DNA of 64,000 nucleotides from Prochlorococcus marinus str. MIT 9301 (GTDB lineage: Bacteria; Cyanobacteriota; Cyanobacteriia; PCC-6307; Cyanobiaceae). Below the pieces are notes generated by a model. The model saw only the letters and a program-made list of their open reading frames with translations. It did not search any database and was not told the origin of the DNA. The stretch lies in NCBI RefSeq assembly GCF_000015965.1, contig NC_009091.1, positions 868,001 to 932,000 of the forward strand. The letters are read 5' to 3'. The position numbers and the translations under genes were made by a program. Positions 61,853-64,000 of the stretch are shown piece by piece (the stretch's first letter is position 1; every line of letters begins with the position of its first letter).

Positions 61853-64000
61853 ATGAACAAACCAAAAAACCAAAAAGGTATTTCAAAATATATAAAACTC
61901 GAAGATTACAAAGTTTTTGATTATGAAATTCCAGAAATTTTTATGGATTTCGTAATAAATAAAAATGCTGTTAATGTTACGACGAAATTAAAATTAGTAA
62001 AAAAAAATAAGAATACCAAAAATCTTATCCTTGATGGTACGGATATATTAATAAAAAAATTATTTATAGATGACTCACTAATAGAAAAGCAATACTACAA
62101 ACAGCAAAAAAATAACTTAAAAATTGAAAATATAAAGAAAGATATTTTTTTACTAAAAATAGAAGGAATAATTAAACCGAAGGAAAATACCTCCCTTTTA
62201 GGAATGTATGAGAGCAATGGAATTATAACTACTCAATGCGAGGCAGAGGGATTTAGAAGAATAAGTTTTCACGCTGATAGGCCTGATATTCTAAGCAAAT
62301 ACACCGTGAGAATTGAGGCAGACAAAAATGATTATCCTGTCTTACTTTCAAATGGTAACGTCTTAAAAGAAAATAATCTTACAAATAATCGACATGAAAT
62401 AATTTGGGAAGATCCATATCCGAAACCCTCATATCTTTTTGCATTGGTAGCAGGGAAACTTAATTGTGTAAAAGATAATTTCATAACAAAATCAAATAAA
62501 AAAGTAAAAATAAATATTTATGTTGAGTATGGCGATGAAAAATATGTTCAACATGCAATAAGTTCCTTAAAGAAATCTATGAAATGGGACGAGGATAAAT
62601 ATAACCTTGAATACGATTTGTCATTGTTTAATATTGTTGCAATCAGGCACTTTAATATGGGAGCAATGGAAAATAAAAGTCTCAATATATTCAATTCAAA
62701 ACTAATACTCGCTAATTCTGAAACAACAACTGATGAGGAACTAGAAAGAATAGAGGGTGTGATCGCCCATGAATATTTCCATAATTGGACGGGTAATAGA
62801 GTGACTTGTAGGGATTGGTTTCAATTATCTCTAAAAGAGGGTTTAACAGTATTCAGAGATCAACAATTCACTGCAGACGTTCATAATAGTGAAATCAAGA
62901 GACTTGATGATGCAAAATTTCTTAGAAGAAATCAATTTAGAGAGGATTCTGGTCCAACATCACATCCTGTAATGCCAGAAAAATATCAAGAAATTGACAA
63001 TTTCTATACGACCACGATTTATGAAAAAGGATCAGAAATAATTAGAATGCTTAACAAGCTTGTAAAAGATGAAAATTTCTATAAAGGATTTAGTAATTAC
63101 ATCTCAACATATGATGGAAAGGCAGCAACAATAGACCAATTTGTCGACAAAATTTTAGAGCACAATAAGGAAATCGATCCTAAAAAGTTTAAAATCTGGT
63201 ACAAGCAAAATGGGACACCAAAAGTTAAATTCAAGAGAATCTGGGATCAAACAGACGAAAAACTTACAATTGAAGCCTCTCAAAGTAATCCAATAAAGAA
63301 GAACCTATATAATGATTTACCTCTAATAATTCCTATAAATCTGGCTATATTTTGCGATGAGAATAAAACGATAGAAAAAACAGTTGTTTTAAAAACAAAA
63401 AAACAAGAATTTGTTTTTAGGAATATAAGATCTCACCTACAAATTCCTTTAGTCACTTATTTTCGAGAATTCTCTTCACCTGTTGAGTGGGAATCAGACA
63501 CTACCTTTGAGGAAAAATTTTTAATCTTAAGATATGAAAAAGATTTTTTTACACTATCTAATACTGTAAAAGTATTTTATAAAAAAATCATATTATGCAG
63601 ATTAGATGAAAAACCAGATCATAAAATTGAAAATAAATTTATAAGCACCTTAATATCATTTATAAAAAATAGAGATATTAATTTATCCCTTTTATCAGAA
63701 TTACTAAGTATTCCGACATTTGCGGAAATTGAATCAGAAATGGAAAATTTAGACCCATTAAAGATATATAAAACTATTGACGAATTAAATCATTTATTCG
63801 GTACCAAATTAAAAGAAGAATTATATTTTAAGCTCCAAGAAATAGAGACAAGTCTAGATAAAGTTTGGCCAGAAGGTAAAAATGAGAGAAAACTAATCGA
63901 AACAATTTGGAAACTACTCTTGCACAGTGATGATGAGGAAATTAAAAGCAAAATAATTAATTATGTCGATAGTAATTCGATGACGCTAGCAAAAGCTGCA
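61853..64000 (+). CDS. pepN: Aminopeptidase N (M1 family), truncated by window end
   Basis: 716 codons are seen of what is usually a ~870-residue zinc aminopeptidase. The substrate-recognition motif GAMEN is at residues 270-274 and the zinc site HEYFHNW at 306-312 with the third ligand Glu329 (HExxH-18-E), all intact. It removes N-terminal residues from peptides in the cytoplasm. The 3' end is beyond the window. Confidence 0.93.
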   Translation, partial: MNKPKNQKGISKYIKLEDYKVFDYEIPEIFMDFVINKNAVNVTTKLKLVKKNKNTKNLILDGTDILIKKLFIDDSLIEKQYYKQQKNNLKIENIKKDIFLLKIEGIIKPKENTSLLGMYESNGIITTQCEAEGFRRISFHADRPDILSKYTVRIEADKNDYPVLLSNGNVLKENNLTNNRHEIIWEDPYPKPSYLFALVAGKLNCVKDNFITKSNKKVKINIYVEYGDEKYVQHAISSLKKSMKWDEDKYNLEYDLSLFNIVAIRHFNMGAMENKSLNIFNSKLILANSETTTDEELERIEGVIAHEYFHNWTGNRVTCRDWFQLSLKEGLTVFRDQQFTADVHNSEIKRLDDAKFLRRNQFREDSGPTSHPVMPEKYQEIDNFYTTTIYEKGSEIIRMLNKLVKDENFYKGFSNYISTYDGKAATIDQFVDKILEHNKEIDPKKFKIWYKQNGTPKVKFKRIWDQTDEKLTIEASQSNPIKKNLYNDLPLIIPINLAIFCDENKTIEKTVVLKTKKQEFVFRNIRSHLQIPLVTYFREFSSPVEWESDTTFEEKFLILRYEKDFFTLSNTVKVFYKKIILCRLDEKPDHKIENKFISTLISFIKNRDINLSLLSELLSIPTFAEIESEMENLDPLKIYKTIDELNHLFGTKLKEELYFKLQEIETSLDKVWPEGKNERKLIETIWKLLLHSDDEEIKSKIINYVDSNSMTLAKAA

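Overview
The window is a stretch of an AT-rich (roughly 30% GC by eye), gene-dense chromosome of a marine picocyanobacterium, most likely a high-light-type Prochlorococcus. The evidence is the combination of chlorophyll biosynthesis genes (acsF, chlH), a likely PSII small-subunit gene, many protein families found only in cyanobacteria or plastids (Ycf20, CGLD27/Ycf36, DUF2996, DUF3038/DUF4335, DUF2949, DUF3318, DUF1651, DUF2862), very small proteins and minimal spacers. The strain cannot be fixed from sequence alone.

Layout. 0-2 kb: cobU, trmL, a CAU tRNA, clpS. 2-5.5 kb: a cluster of tiny, mostly unrecognised genes beside that tRNA, with a VKOR-type thioredoxin lacking its VKOR part, a ribbon-helix-helix-like regulator bracketed by AGTGT/ACACT palindromes, and an unexplained hairpin. 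5.7-11.4 kb: a 2-Cys peroxiredoxin, an FtsH-like protein that has lost its zinc-protease motif, rpmF, ycf20, a HAD hydrolase, a probable psb30, and a UPF0016 cation transporter split into two half genes. 11.5-24.2 kb: a degenerate RNB-family protein, acsF, the tldD/tldE pair, fmt, a TerC-family gene and mfd. 24.3-41.7 kb: small cyanobacterial families, a UbiH-like hydroxylase, dapB, chlH, folP, tpiA, an MsbA-like ABC exporter, carB, rsfS and a CGLD27 protein. 41.7-47.3 kb: asparaginase II, tRNA-fMet with a terminator, a three-gene ABC-2 exporter, and a probable ~97-nt non-coding RNA. 47.4-52.5 kb: a TauE-type transporter, an HNH protein, small hypotheticals, a phosphoribosyltransferase/nucleoside deoxyribosyltransferase-like pair, rpsU. 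52.5-64 kb: a uridine-kinase-like gene, a renalase-like flavoprotein, an MTHFR-like protein, peptidase S51, GNAT, several single-membrane-span miniproteins, a DCC protein, a degenerate metallo-beta-lactamase and pepN, cut by the window end.

How the genes relate: housekeeping and photosynthesis genes form the backbone (tetrapyrrole/chlorophyll: acsF, chlH; one-carbon: folP, fmt; ribosome: rpmF, rpsU, rsfS; repair: mfd). They are interrupted by small-gene clusters that look accessory. The most unusual items are catalytically altered members of well-known enzyme families (FtsH, RNB, MBL), an autoregulatory-looking operator set around a small regulator, two genes that appear to start at ATT, and a structured non-coding transcript whose promoter lies between perfect 10-bp inverted repeats.
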